IMG/VR virus record: IMGVR_UViG_3300022689_000138
Location: 1 to 52,159 of that record
DNA from: a virus
DNA: 52,159 bases
Strand: one strand, 5' to 3'
In this document: positions 14,614 to 21,640 of the stretch, in pieces
Position numbering within the stretch: the stretch's first letter is position 1
How the letters are laid out: every line of letters begins with the position of its first letter
Made by a program: the position numbers and the translations under genes
The notes under the pieces: generated by a model
What the model was told of the DNA's origin: nothing
Databases searched by the model: none
The model's input: only the letters and a program-made list of their open reading frames with translations

Positions 14614-15060
14614 TTAGTCTACCTCATCAATTACTTCAGCTTTCTTAGCCTTTTTAGCTTTTTTCTTAGTTTTTTTGGCTTTAGGCTCTTCAGGCACTTC
14701 CCAATAGTTGTCTTCCTCACTCTTAATCAAAACTACTACATCTTGGCTGTTCATCATATAGTCTAAAGCCTTTTCCTCAGTAAGTTTGATTTGTTTCTGA
14801 AAGTCAAATTGTCTCACCTCAACTTTGTCGTTAAAACGCTCGTCACCTGGCTCATGCTCAGTAACTTTAAATGCATACACATTGTCAGCTTCAACGCCAG
14901 AATTTTCAGCAGCGGTGCCGTCCATAAGGTTAATACCTCTCGGTGATTTCCCAGCGATTGGGTCAAGTACTAAAGGCAGTACACCATGCTTGTTAGCTCT
15001 AATCTTGTCTGATTCGGAAGTGATCGCTCTTACAGAAGCAATCATGTTAAATACTTTCAT
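14614..15060 (-). CDS. First leftward gene: conserved-looking protein (148 aa)
   Basis: The 148-aa protein begins MKVFNMIASVRAITSESDKI and ends in a lysine-rich tail (K-A-K-K-T-K-K-K-A-K-K-A-K-K-A) before E-V-I-D-E-V-D. Codon use is markedly more GC-rich than in the surrounding genes, as in the capsid genes, which suggests high expression. It is the first gene after the leftward promoter and is closed by a GC hairpin. The basic tail suggests nucleic-acid binding. No family recognised; a single-stranded DNA-binding or nucleoid-like role would be a guess. Confidence 0.65.
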   Translation of the reverse strand: MKVFNMIASVRAITSESDKIRANKHGVLPLVLDPIAGKSPRGINLMDGTAAENSGVEADNVYAFKVTEHEPGDERFNDKVEVRQFDFQKQIKLTEEKALDYMMNSQDVVVLIKSEEDNYWEVPEEPKAKKTKKKAKKAKKAEVIDEVD

Positions 15061-15084
15061 AAGTAATAAAATTTAAAAAGTTAA

Positions 15085-15116
15085 TAAATGTACCCAGGGG
15101 TACGCTCAAAACCAAA
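15085..15116 (-). promoter_or_regulatory. Leftward Bacteroidetes-type promoter
   Basis: On the minus strand TTTG (15113-15116) is followed after exactly 20 bases by TACATTTA (15085-15092), which matches the Bacteroidetes -33/-7 consensus at all but one base. Transcription would start about 20 bases upstream of the 148-aa gene and run through the whole left arm. Confidence 0.65.
15090..15103. promoter_or_regulatory. Palindrome at the leftward promoter, likely operator
   Basis: GTACCC-AG-GGGTAC is a perfect 6-bp-arm inverted repeat that abuts and overlaps the -7 box of the leftward promoter. A dimeric repressor bound here would block the promoter. Its GC content stands out in an AT-rich region. 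The cognate regulator is not identified. Confidence 0.5.
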
Positions 15117-15162
15117 AAAGAGTGGGGGGTGATTGTTAGATTATCCAACGTAACCATCCATG

Positions 15163-15198
15163 AAAAAAAATTTCAAAAAAAATTTTAAAAAAAATTTG
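15163..15198 (+). repeat. Three phased A8T3 repeats upstream of the first rightward promoter
   Basis: Three copies of eight A, three T and one further base follow one another at an exact 12-bp period, and the last copy supplies the TTTG -33 box. Phased A-tracts bend DNA and can act as an UP-like element. They lie between the two divergent promoters. Confidence 0.6.
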
Positions 15199-15226
15199 GA
15201 AATGTCAATTATTTTTTGTACATTTG
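15195..15226 (+). promoter_or_regulatory. Rightward promoter P1
   Basis: TTTG at 15195-15198, 20 bases, then TACATTTG at 15219-15226 is an exact Bacteroidetes-type promoter. TGTCA begins four bases after the TTTG G, as in the promoters at 15.6 and 50.0 kb. It drives the 109-aa gene and probably the early right arm. Confidence 0.75.
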
Positions 15227-15264
15227 TAATATAAAAAATAAAAAAACCAAAATTAAATAAATAA

Positions 15265-15594
15265 ATGGACGAAACCATATTAAAAGGTTGGAAAATTTTA
15301 GCAACAAGTAGGTTTAACCTAAGATATCCTAAAATAGATTTAGGAGTAACACTTCCACACAGTAAACATGGAAGAGGTGATATAAAAATGGAAACTTTTA
15401 TAAGAAGTAAAAATAAAGAAAAATTAATGTTTGTTAGAGATAGTTTTAAATATAGTGTCAATGAAGATGTATTTGAAATCATAGAAACCTTTAAAAAACA
15501 CTTTATAAAAAGGTGTGAATTAACTATAGATAAAGGAATTTTTAATTCCCAAACATCTATAAATGAACCTCATAAACTAAATATTAAAAAATAA
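15265..15594 (+). CDS. First rightward gene (109 aa), unknown function
   Basis: A basic, soluble 109-aa protein (MDETILKGWKILATSRFNLR) with a mixed alpha/beta pattern. Being flanked by two strong, similar promoters suggests very early expression, as for phage takeover proteins. No motif recognised. Confidence 0.6.
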   Translation: MDETILKGWKILATSRFNLRYPKIDLGVTLPHSKHGRGDIKMETFIRSKNKEKLMFVRDSFKYSVNEDVFEIIETFKKHFIKRCELTIDKGIFNSQTSINEPHKLNIKK

Positions 15595-15605
15595 TTACAA
15601 AAAAA

Positions 15606-15637
15606 CTTGCATATGTCAAAAATATTTTGTACCTTTG
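15606..15637 (+). promoter_or_regulatory. Rightward promoter P2
   Basis: CTTG at 15606-15609, 20 bases, then TACCTTTG at 15630-15637. It shares with P1 the TGTCA block at the same place and the extended ATTTTGTACnTTTGTA end. It precedes an AT-only leader and the 108-aa gene, so the early cluster can be transcribed from here too. Confidence 0.7.
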
Positions 15638-15677
15638 TAAAAGTTTTGGAACAAACAAAGAAAAGTAACAAAAGAAA

Positions 15678-15735
15678 TATATAGTTATATATTATATATA
15701 TATTATATATATACTATATTTTTTATATTATAGCT
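15678..15735 (+). other. AT-only leader
   Basis: About 58 bases of nearly pure TATATA repeats lie between promoter P2 and the 108-aa gene. They would melt easily and give an unstructured 5' leader or a weak AU hairpin. No binding motif can be named. Confidence 0.4.
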
Positions 15736-15762
15736 ATTTTGTAAAATACAACTAAAAAGACA

Positions 15763-16089
15763 ATGATTACAGAACAAAACATAATAGACAGAAATTTTAC
15801 TTTATATGCAGATGTTAAAGAAGACATAGTAATTGACACTGGGTGGAAAGAGTACTTAGCAGAAGGCACAAGGACATCTGGAACTAAAAAAAGAGTATCA
15901 GTTATATCACTAACATTATACAATAACAATGAAGTAAAAATTACCAACTGGTTTAATCAACCTTTATTCCCAAGAGAGTTTTTCTTTTTAGGAGAAATCA
16001 CAACGGTTGAAGAATTAGACACAGCGTTAGAAAAAATTAACTTTGATTTAAAAAAAATAAACTTAAATGAATTGCACAAATACAAATAA
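15763..16089 (+). CDS. Protein of unknown function (108 aa)
   Basis: The 108-aa protein begins MITEQNIIDRNFTLYADVKE. A beta-rich first half with K-K-R-V-S-V-I-S-L-T-L-Y is followed by helices. It is the first gene behind P2 and its AT leader. Not recognised. Confidence 0.6.
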   Translation: MITEQNIIDRNFTLYADVKEDIVIDTGWKEYLAEGTRTSGTKKRVSVISLTLYNNNEVKITNWFNQPLFPREFFFLGEITTVEELDTALEKINFDLKKINLNELHKYK

Positions 16090-16113
16090 TAACTTTATAT
16101 ATTTTAATGACGA

Positions 16114-16407
16114 ATGGAATACAGAGAGAGAGTCAGCATAGATGTATTTAATAAATACTTAGAAATAAAACAAGATATACTCTCAAACTTAAAAGAGGTG
16201 TTTTTAAGGCCGAATTATTACACAAGGAAGTATAGAGGTAACCTTAACACAGAAATCAACGTAGCGGTATCTGAAAATGATTTTAGAGAGCATTCTGTAC
16301 AGATCTTCGTAAGACATGATGGAGTATATATAATAGATAACATGTTATATGATAGTAAAGGACTTAAAGAAAGTAAAATTAGAACAAACATATCAGATTA
16401 TGAATAA
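16114..16407 (+). CDS. Protein of unknown function (97 aa)
   Basis: A 97-aa soluble protein (MEYRERVSIDVFNKYLEIKQ) with mixed charge. Its stop codon overlaps the start of the following gene by eight bases, typical of this cluster. Function unknown. Confidence 0.55.
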   Translation: MEYRERVSIDVFNKYLEIKQDILSNLKEVFLRPNYYTRKYRGNLNTEINVAVSENDFREHSVQIFVRHDGVYIIDNMLYDSKGLKESKIRTNISDYE

Positions 16408-16672
16408 TGAAGAAATAAAAGACATATTAGACAATGCTTTTACAGTAATGATCTCAACTAAAGAAAAGGGATTATTAAACGAGCATGGTAGTATTGATAA
16501 ATACAAATTAGAAAAAGCCAAAGAAAAAGCACTTAACTTTGCAAATAAGTATCTAACCAATGAATTTGTAAAAGTAGAGTTTGATGGAGAAGGATTAGGA
16601 TTAAATATAGACATGAAAGTACTAAGTGGAGAAGATTATAACAAATTAATTCAATTATTAGACAATGAGTAG
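16400..16672 (+). CDS. Protein of unknown function (90 aa)
   Basis: I chose the ATG at 16400 (MNNEEIKDILDNAFTVMIST), which overlaps the previous stop; an earlier in-frame start would lie deep inside the upstream gene. Helical with a lysine-rich centre and an acidic end. Not recognised. Confidence 0.55.
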   Translation: MNNEEIKDILDNAFTVMISTKEKGLLNEHGSIDKYKLEKAKEKALNFANKYLTNEFVKVEFDGEGLGLNIDMKVLSGEDYNKLIQLLDNE

Positions 16673-16949
16673 TTTTATGAAGGCTGGTAAAAAACAATCA
16701 GTAAAAAATCTTAATTTAAAAAGAATAAAGGCTATTAAAGGAATTCTAGCTGAATTAGATGATGCAGCATACGATATTATAAAATCAAAGGAGCAAGTCT
16801 CTGAAGATAATATAGAAGAGTTAGCTGAAAAGTATATGGGAAGAAAAATAGATAAAATGGAAAAAAATATACTTCTAGCAAAACTTAAACATTTTGAAAA
16901 AGTATTAGAAGATGAAAGACAAAAACTACAACAAAATAAATCTAAATAA
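16665..16949 (+). CDS. Helical basic protein (94 aa)
   Basis: The 94-aa protein is nearly all helix, with a basic N terminus (M-K-A-G-K-K-Q-S-V-K-N-L-N-L-K-R) and a coiled-coil-like C terminus. It overlaps both neighbours. Function unknown; nucleic-acid binding is possible from charge. Confidence 0.55.
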   Translation: MSSFMKAGKKQSVKNLNLKRIKAIKGILAELDDAAYDIIKSKEQVSEDNIEELAEKYMGRKIDKMEKNILLAKLKHFEKVLEDERQKLQQNKSK

Positions 16950-17214
16950 TGTTAAATCTTTTTTATCAGCTCATTATAGTATGTTTCTTAATATATTTGA
17001 TTTATACCCAGAGCATAAAAAAGAACAAGTAGCATATAGACTAAGTCTTTGTGATGACTGTATAAAAGAAGGGGAATGTCCTTATTGTGGATGTCCACCA
17101 GAAAAAAAAGCTTTTGCTGATAAATCATGTAATAAAGGAGATAGATTTCCAGATATGTTAAACAAAACAGAATGGGAAGAATTTAAAAAAGAAAATAATG
17201 TTCAAACACTATAA
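16912..17214 (+). CDS. Cysteine-cluster zinc protein (100 aa)
   Basis: Residues 47-73 contain C-D-D-C, C-P-Y-C-G-C and a further C in a pattern fit for one or two zinc ions, near a Y-R-L-S-L motif. I remember similar small Y-R-L-S-x-C ... C-x-Y-C-G-C proteins from Bacteroidetes phages, function unknown. The start at 16912 overlaps the previous gene by 38 bases; an internal ATG at 16981 would shorten it but keep the zinc part. Confidence 0.6.
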   Translation: MKDKNYNKINLNNVKSFLSAHYSMFLNIFDLYPEHKKEQVAYRLSLCDDCIKEGECPYCGCPPEKKAFADKSCNKGDRFPDMLNKTEWEEFKKENNVQTL

Positions 17215-17392
17215 AGTAATAAAAGAAAATGTAATTGATTTATTAGACGACTTAGATTATTTTGAAGAAAAAATGGAAGTGTTTAATAAAAAATATAATG
17301 GATATTCTTATGAAATAAAAATAAATAAAGAAGGTAACACCTGGGAAGGTGATGTAAAAATAACTAAAAATGAAAAAACTAAAACTACTTAA
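17198..17392 (+). CDS. Small protein of unknown function (64 aa)
   Basis: A 64-aa protein (MFKHYKVIKENVIDLLDDLD) with an acidic helix then a beta-hairpin-like C terminus rich in K and T. It overlaps both neighbours by 17 to 23 bases. Not recognised. Confidence 0.5.
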   Translation: MFKHYKVIKENVIDLLDDLDYFEEKMEVFNKKYNGYSYEIKINKEGNTWEGDVKITKNEKTKTT

Positions 17393-17681
17393 AGAGGCAC
17401 TTGATCATATGGAGTATTATAATAATATGGCTCCTTTTCCAATATATGACACAGGTGTTGTTGAAGAACTAAAAGACTATATTAAAATAATGGAAAAAGC
17501 ACCTAAAGAAGAATACGATAATATTCCAGTTGCTTCGTGTAGACATTGTTTAAGTGCATTTATTATTGTAGATGAAAATAACAATGATATATGTGGTAGA
17601 TGTGGCTCTGTTAATGAAATAGAAATATATAAAAATATACATGATTATTTATTAATGAGAGATAACGTAGACGAAGAATAA
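17370..17681 (+). CDS. Zinc-ribbon protein (103 aa)
   Basis: C-R-H-C near residues 52-55 and C-G-R-C-G near 70-74 form a classic zinc ribbon. The flanks are acidic helices. It ends one base before the PhoH-like gene, which suggests co-translation with it. Zinc ribbons of this kind often bind nucleic acid or RNA polymerase; no specific partner can be named. Confidence 0.6.
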   Translation: MKKLKLLKEALDHMEYYNNMAPFPIYDTGVVEELKDYIKIMEKAPKEEYDNIPVASCRHCLSAFIIVDENNNDICGRCGSVNEIEIYKNIHDYLLMRDNVDEE

Positions 17682-17682
17682 T

Positions 17683-19401
17683 ATGAAGGAAAATAAACAA
17701 AAAAGAAGATTAAAAACAGAGCCTAGACTAAAAGTAAAATTATCAGAGGATCAAAAAGAAGTTGTTAAAAATTTTTACGAGTATGATGTAAATTTTGTTC
17801 TAGGAGATTTTGGTTGCTTGTCATTAGGGACTAAAGTACTTATGTATAATGGAGAATTTAAAGAAGTACAAAATGTAGAAGTAGGGGATCTCTTAATGGG
17901 AGTAGATTCTACCCCTAGAAAAGTAAAGTCTTTAAAAAGAGGTAAAGAGCAAATGTATGTCGTTAAACAAAAATCTGGAGAGAATTATAAAGTAAACGCT
18001 TCTCATATTTTATCTTTAAATGAAAAGACTCAAAAAAGAATGCATCGTACTACTGATACAAATGGTAATAGAGTAATTGACTACTCTAAGCCACCATTGC
18101 ACCCAGTAAAAGAGTTTATTACAAATATATCAGTAAAAGAATACTTAAAATTAACCAAGAGTAGAAAAAGTAAATTAAAAGGGTATATAGCTCCTTGTCT
18201 TGAGTTTAAAGAAACGACTCTACCAATAGACCCTTATTATTTAGGATTATGGTTAGGAGATGGTTCAAAGCATGATATACGTTCTATAACAAATGTAGAT
18301 CCAGAAATTAAGCAGTATCTAGAAAATGCGTTTGAAGGTAGGTGGAAAAATATAACATATATAGCGGATTCTAATTCTACAATCGATTTAAAAGAAGCAT
18401 TTAAATCTTTATATAATTTAACAAATTGTACTAAACTATTTCATAAGTATATACCAAAAGAGTATTTAATAAATAGTAAGAAAAATCGACTACAATTGTT
18501 AGCAGGATTAATAGATTCAGACGGGTATTATAATAATAAAGGAGGGTATGAAATAATTCAAAAAGAAAAAGAATTAGCAGACAATATAGTATATTTATGC
18601 AGAAGTTTAGGATTTAGAACAAATATTTATACTAAGACCGCTACTTTAAAACGAAAAGGAAAACCTACTTATCATTGTGACGTATATAGAATTTCTTTTA
18701 GACCTGACATTGAGTTACCTATTAAAATAAGTAGAAAGAAAAGTAACTATATTAGGAAGCAGATAAAGGATGATAAAATACATGGTATAGAGGTAGTAAA
18801 AGATACTGTGGATAATTTCTACGGGTTCGAGCTAGATAAAGACAATTTATTTATACTAGAAGATTTTACAGTGACACATAACTCAGGTAAATCATTGTCA
18901 GCTATATATACTGCAATAGCAGCATTTAGAAAAAAACAGTTTAATAAAATATGGATTACTAGACCTATAACTAAAAATAGTTTATCTACTTTACCTGGAG
19001 ATATCAATGAAAAAATGTACCCTTATATATTTCCTTTACTACAAAACCTAGATGTATGTCAAGGTAAAGAAAATACACAGTCAATGAGAAAAAAAGGAGA
19101 GATAGAGATTATGCCTATATCAGTTGCAAAAGGGGTCACATTTATGGAATCAGTTGTTATTGTAGATGAATTTCAAGATATGACGTATGAAGATTTTAGA
19201 ACTATACTTACCAGACTTGGTAAGGAAAGTAAGGTTATCTTTTGCGGCTCTTGGCAGCAAATAGATAAATCTATAGGAAAAAGCTCTTGCATGCATATAG
19301 TAAAAGCTTTAAAAGATTCTAAATTAGTAGGATGGACAGAATTAACTGCTAATCACAGAAATACAGTATTAACAGATATAATTAATTATTTAGAAAAGTG
19401 A
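17683..19401 (+). CDS. phoH: PhoH-like ATPase with an intein in its P-loop
   Basis: The 572-aa precursor is a 216-aa PhoH-like ATPase broken by a 356-aa intein. The N-extein ends F-V-L-G-D-F-G, and the C-extein resumes S-G-K-S-L-S-A, so splicing restores the Walker A motif G-D-F-G-S-G-K-S. Walker B V-V-I-V-D-E-F-Q-D-M and the following I-F-C-G-S-W-Q-Q-I-D are typical of PhoH. Family members are common in marine phages; roles in RNA or phosphate-starvation metabolism are proposed but not settled. Without splicing the ATP site would be disrupted. It follows the zinc-ribbon gene by one base and its TGA overlaps the GTG start of the next gene. Confidence 0.9.
   Translation: MKENKQKRRLKTEPRLKVKLSEDQKEVVKNFYEYDVNFVLGDFGCLSLGTKVLMYNGEFKEVQNVEVGDLLMGVDSTPRKVKSLKRGKEQMYVVKQKSGENYKVNASHILSLNEKTQKRMHRTTDTNGNRVIDYSKPPLHPVKEFITNISVKEYLKLTKSRKSKLKGYIAPCLEFKETTLPIDPYYLGLWLGDGSKHDIRSITNVDPEIKQYLENAFEGRWKNITYIADSNSTIDLKEAFKSLYNLTNCTKLFHKYIPKEYLINSKKNRLQLLAGLIDSDGYYNNKGGYEIIQKEKELADNIVYLCRSLGFRTNIYTKTATLKRKGKPTYHCDVYRISFRPDIELPIKISRKKSNYIRKQIKDDKIHGIEVVKDTVDNFYGFELDKDNLFILEDFTVTHNSGKSLSAIYTAIAAFRKKQFNKIWITRPITKNSLSTLPGDINEKMYPYIFPLLQNLDVCQGKENTQSMRKKGEIEIMPISVAKGVTFMESVVIVDEFQDMTYEDFRTILTRLGKESKVIFCGSWQQIDKSIGKSSCMHIVKALKDSKLVGWTELTANHRNTVLTDIINYLEK
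17815..18882 (+). mobile_element. Intein with LAGLIDADG homing endonuclease
   Basis: The element starts with Cys (C-L-S-L-G-T-K-V) and ends V-T-H-N before an extein Ser, the standard splicing ends. N-A-S-H near its residue 60 matches the block B histidine. Two DOD endonuclease motifs, L-G-L-W-L-G-D-G and L-L-A-G-L-I-D-S-D-G, lie in the middle. F-Y-G-F-E-L-D closes the Hint domain. All parts look intact, so both splicing and homing may be active. It is in frame and has no stop. Confidence 0.92.
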
Positions 19402-19661
19402 AAGAAAAATACCCACCATTTACAAAAAGAAAACTGGTTAAGATACTTGAAAGCATTCATGCACATGATCCAAAAGGTAGTGAGTTTGAAATGACTACTG
19501 GTAAACTAGGAGCTATAGACTATTTAGTACATTTTAGAAAATATATACATGAACTAACTGGCAGTAAATATAATGAAAAAGCATATAGAGCTGAACTAGA
19601 AAATAAACTAACAGAGGGCCCATATAGGATTACAGAGAAGGGCTTAGAAATACTACACTAA
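19398..19661 (+). CDS. Protein of unknown function (87 aa), GTG start
   Basis: The start is GTG in the GTGA overlap with the PhoH stop. The protein is basic and helical with a centre H-A-H-D-P-K-G-S-E-F-E and an end T-E-K-G-L-E-I-L-H. The stop overlaps the next ATG. Not recognised. Confidence 0.55.
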   Translation: MKEKYPPFTKRKLVKILESIHAHDPKGSEFEMTTGKLGAIDYLVHFRKYIHELTGSKYNEKAYRAELENKLTEGPYRITEKGLEILH

Positions 19662-20041
19662 TGAAAAATATAAAAGCAGTAAGCCTAAACATCAAATTAA
19701 AACAGCTTTTTAAAACATGGTTACAAATTACTAGAGTATTTCATAAACTGACAAAACAACAAATTGATGTATTAGCTTTATTGTTATATTATCATTACAA
19801 ATTACAAAAACAAATAACTAATAAAAAAATACTTTGGAAAGTTGTATTTGATTATGACACTAAAGCTAAAATAAAAGAAGAGTTAGATATAACAGATCAA
19901 AGTTTACAAAATGTTTTAACTCAGTTAAGAAAGAAGAATATAATAATTAATAATGAGATTGTATCAACTTATATTCCAAACTTAGAAAAAAAGAGCAAGG
20001 AATTTAAGATAATATTTAATTTTAATATCATAGATGAATAA
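19661..20041 (+). CDS. Putative winged-helix DNA-binding protein (126 aa)
   Basis: The middle part L-T-K-Q-Q-I-D-V-L-A-L-L-L-Y-Y, followed by L-D-I-T-D-Q-S-L-Q-N-V-L-T-Q-L-R-K-K, reads as a winged helix-turn-helix with its recognition helix near residues 85-100. It may regulate phage transcription, for example at the palindrome near the divergent promoters; that link is inference. It overlaps neighbours on both sides. Confidence 0.5.
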   Translation: MKNIKAVSLNIKLKQLFKTWLQITRVFHKLTKQQIDVLALLLYYHYKLQKQITNKKILWKVVFDYDTKAKIKEELDITDQSLQNVLTQLRKKNIIINNEIVSTYIPNLEKKSKEFKIIFNFNIIDE

Positions 20042-20339
20042 AAAGGACGATAAAAAAATAAAAAAATTAATGCATAGTTTGGGATTAAAATATAATTTAC
20101 CAGACCATGTAGTTAAACAAATAGTAGAGTCACCTTATGAATTCGCATATGAGCAACTAAAAAAATTAACGCTAGATGGTATTCAATCTGAAGAAGAATT
20201 AAATAAACTAAAAACAAATTTTAATTTTAAAGGTTTAGGTAAACTATATGTTAGTTACCCTCATATTAAAAAAAGGGAGAATCAAAAAAAACTTATGAAT
20301 CGCATAAACAATAAAAAAAATGGAAGAAGAGACAATTAA
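20034..20339 (+). CDS. Basic helical protein (101 aa)
   Basis: The 101-aa protein contains L-G-L-K-Y-N-L-P-D-H-V-V-K-Q-I-V-E-S-P and a basic C terminus (K-K-L-M-N-R-I-N-N-K-K-N-G-R-R). I associate this pattern with small conserved proteins near the terminase in Bacteroidetes phages; no function is known to me. It overlaps the GroES-like gene by 20 bases. Confidence 0.55.
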   Translation: MNKKDDKKIKKLMHSLGLKYNLPDHVVKQIVESPYEFAYEQLKKLTLDGIQSEEELNKLKTNFNFKGLGKLYVSYPHIKKRENQKKLMNRINNKKNGRRDN

Positions 20340-20694
20340 AAACTTAACACAGAATGACGTATTAGAACTAATCAAGGACTTTCCTGTTAAACCTCTAAGA
20401 AATAGAGTAATTATTACTACTAATACTGAAGAAATTGAGGAAGATGAAGTAGACTATACTGGTAGTGCATTTTCTCCTGTTCAGTATGTTTTAGCTGTTG
20501 GAAGCTATAATGAAGATGTTTTTAAACCAGGTCAAAAAGTACATTTAGATTTAGAATCTATGACCGTAAATAATCCTAATAGAGAAGACGTTTATAATCC
20601 AGTACAACAAATTAAAATTAAACCTGTAGAAGTAGGTGATAAATTTTATGGTATGATTACTGACGATAAAATTGATTTTATTTATAATGGTTAG
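20320..20694 (+). CDS. groES: GroES-like co-chaperonin
   Basis: The 124-aa protein keeps the order of GroES landmarks: K-P-L-R-N-R-V-I-I near residues 24-32, an acidic mobile-loop region, V-L-A-V-G-S near 57, K-P-G-Q-K-V near 68-73 and the final D-D-K-I-D-F-I-Y. It is longer than the usual 95 aa because of an N-terminal helix and an insertion. It should cap the GroEL-like ring encoded 0.9 kb downstream. Three short genes separate the two, unlike the bacterial groES-groEL pair. The mobile loop lacks the G-G-I-V-L motif, which fits a specialised partner. Confidence 0.7.
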   Translation: MEEETIKNLTQNDVLELIKDFPVKPLRNRVIITTNTEEIEEDEVDYTGSAFSPVQYVLAVGSYNEDVFKPGQKVHLDLESMTVNNPNREDVYNPVQQIKIKPVEVGDKFYGMITDDKIDFIYNG

Positions 20695-20869
20695 TATTAG
20701 ATTTGGAATTAAAGAGTCACTATTGGGACTTCTAATAGCCCAGGACTTACCAGTACAAAACACATTAACAGATGAATTTTTAAAAGGAGATCTTATATCT
20801 ATAGGATTTATATTTTTAAGATTAGACATATTTTTTAACATAGAAAAATTAAACACCAATGAACAATAA
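20687..20869 (+). CDS. Small protein of unknown function (60 aa)
   Basis: I chose the ATG at 20687 (MVSIRFGIKESLLGLLIAQD), overlapping the GroES stop by eight bases. The protein has hydrophobic stretches but no clear transmembrane helix. It lies between the chaperonin genes. Not recognised. Confidence 0.45.
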   Translation: MVSIRFGIKESLLGLLIAQDLPVQNTLTDEFLKGDLISIGFIFLRLDIFFNIEKLNTNEQ

Positions 20870-21077
20870 TAAATCAGAAAACAAAGTAGAAGATGCTTTT
20901 AAAATTCTAAGTCAAAGCTTAGAAATGGCTAACTCAAGGGGGGCTTTTAGTATTTTAAAGGGAGAGACAAAAGTTATTTTTGAGTCTTTAGTCATATTAG
21001 AACAAGAATTAAAAAAGTGTAAGGAGTGCAATATGCACCTAGCCAAAGAAGAGCCTAAGTCAAATAAAGACATATAA
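20859..21077 (+). CDS. Small helical protein (72 aa)
   Basis: A 72-aa helical protein (MNNNKSENKVEDAFKILSQS) with a single C-K-E-C pair near residues 54-57. It overlaps the preceding gene by 11 bases. Function unknown. Confidence 0.5.
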   Translation: MNNNKSENKVEDAFKILSQSLEMANSRGAFSILKGETKVIFESLVILEQELKKCKECNMHLAKEEPKSNKDI

Positions 21078-21079
21078 AA

Positions 21080-21640
21080 ATGAAACTTTTTGAGTTTAAA
21101 AATTGGAAGTTAACAGTCTCTGAGGAAGCTTGGGGACTGCTTCCATTTAAAAAAATACTAGATAGAGATAAAACCAAAGAAAAAGAAAATGCATTAAAAG
21201 AAATGTTATTTATATTTTTTTGGTCTGATATTAGGTCTAATTATATAAATATGCCTGACAGTCAAAAACTAGAAGAAATAAAAAAGGATGTTGGTCTATC
21301 TAGTAAGTGGAAAAAAGACAGTGTAATAAATGAAGCTATCACTTTATATGAAAAACTAGGACAAAGTGTAATAGAAACTTTATATAAGCAATCCTTAAAG
21401 GGAGCTCAAGCAGTAGGTAATTATTTGGAAAACTCTGAAGCACTATTATATGAAAGAGATAATAATGGTAAACCAGTAAATGACATTTCTAAAATTACAA
21501 CCGCACTGCAAAAAGTACCAAACTTAATGAAGGATTTAAAAAATGCTTATAAAGAAGTAGTTAGAGAAAGAGAAGACAACGACAATAAGAAAAAAGGTAG
21601 TAAACAATTTAATACATTTGAAGATGGCCTTACATTATAA
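21080..21640 (+). CDS. Conserved-looking protein before the terminase; small terminase candidate (186 aa)
   Basis: The N-terminal 60 residues (F-E-F-K-N-W-K-L-T-V-S-E-E-A-W) are rich in aromatic residues, followed by a long helical body and a basic end. I recall proteins with this opening near terminase genes of Bacteroidetes phages, but they carry no assigned function. Position just upstream of the GroEL-like and large terminase genes makes a small terminase or packaging role possible, not shown. It overlaps the GroEL-like gene by 17 bases. Confidence 0.5.
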   Translation: MKLFEFKNWKLTVSEEAWGLLPFKKILDRDKTKEKENALKEMLFIFFWSDIRSNYINMPDSQKLEEIKKDVGLSSKWKKDSVINEAITLYEKLGQSVIETLYKQSLKGAQAVGNYLENSEALLYERDNNGKPVNDISKITTALQKVPNLMKDLKNAYKEVVREREDNDNKKKGSKQFNTFEDGLTL

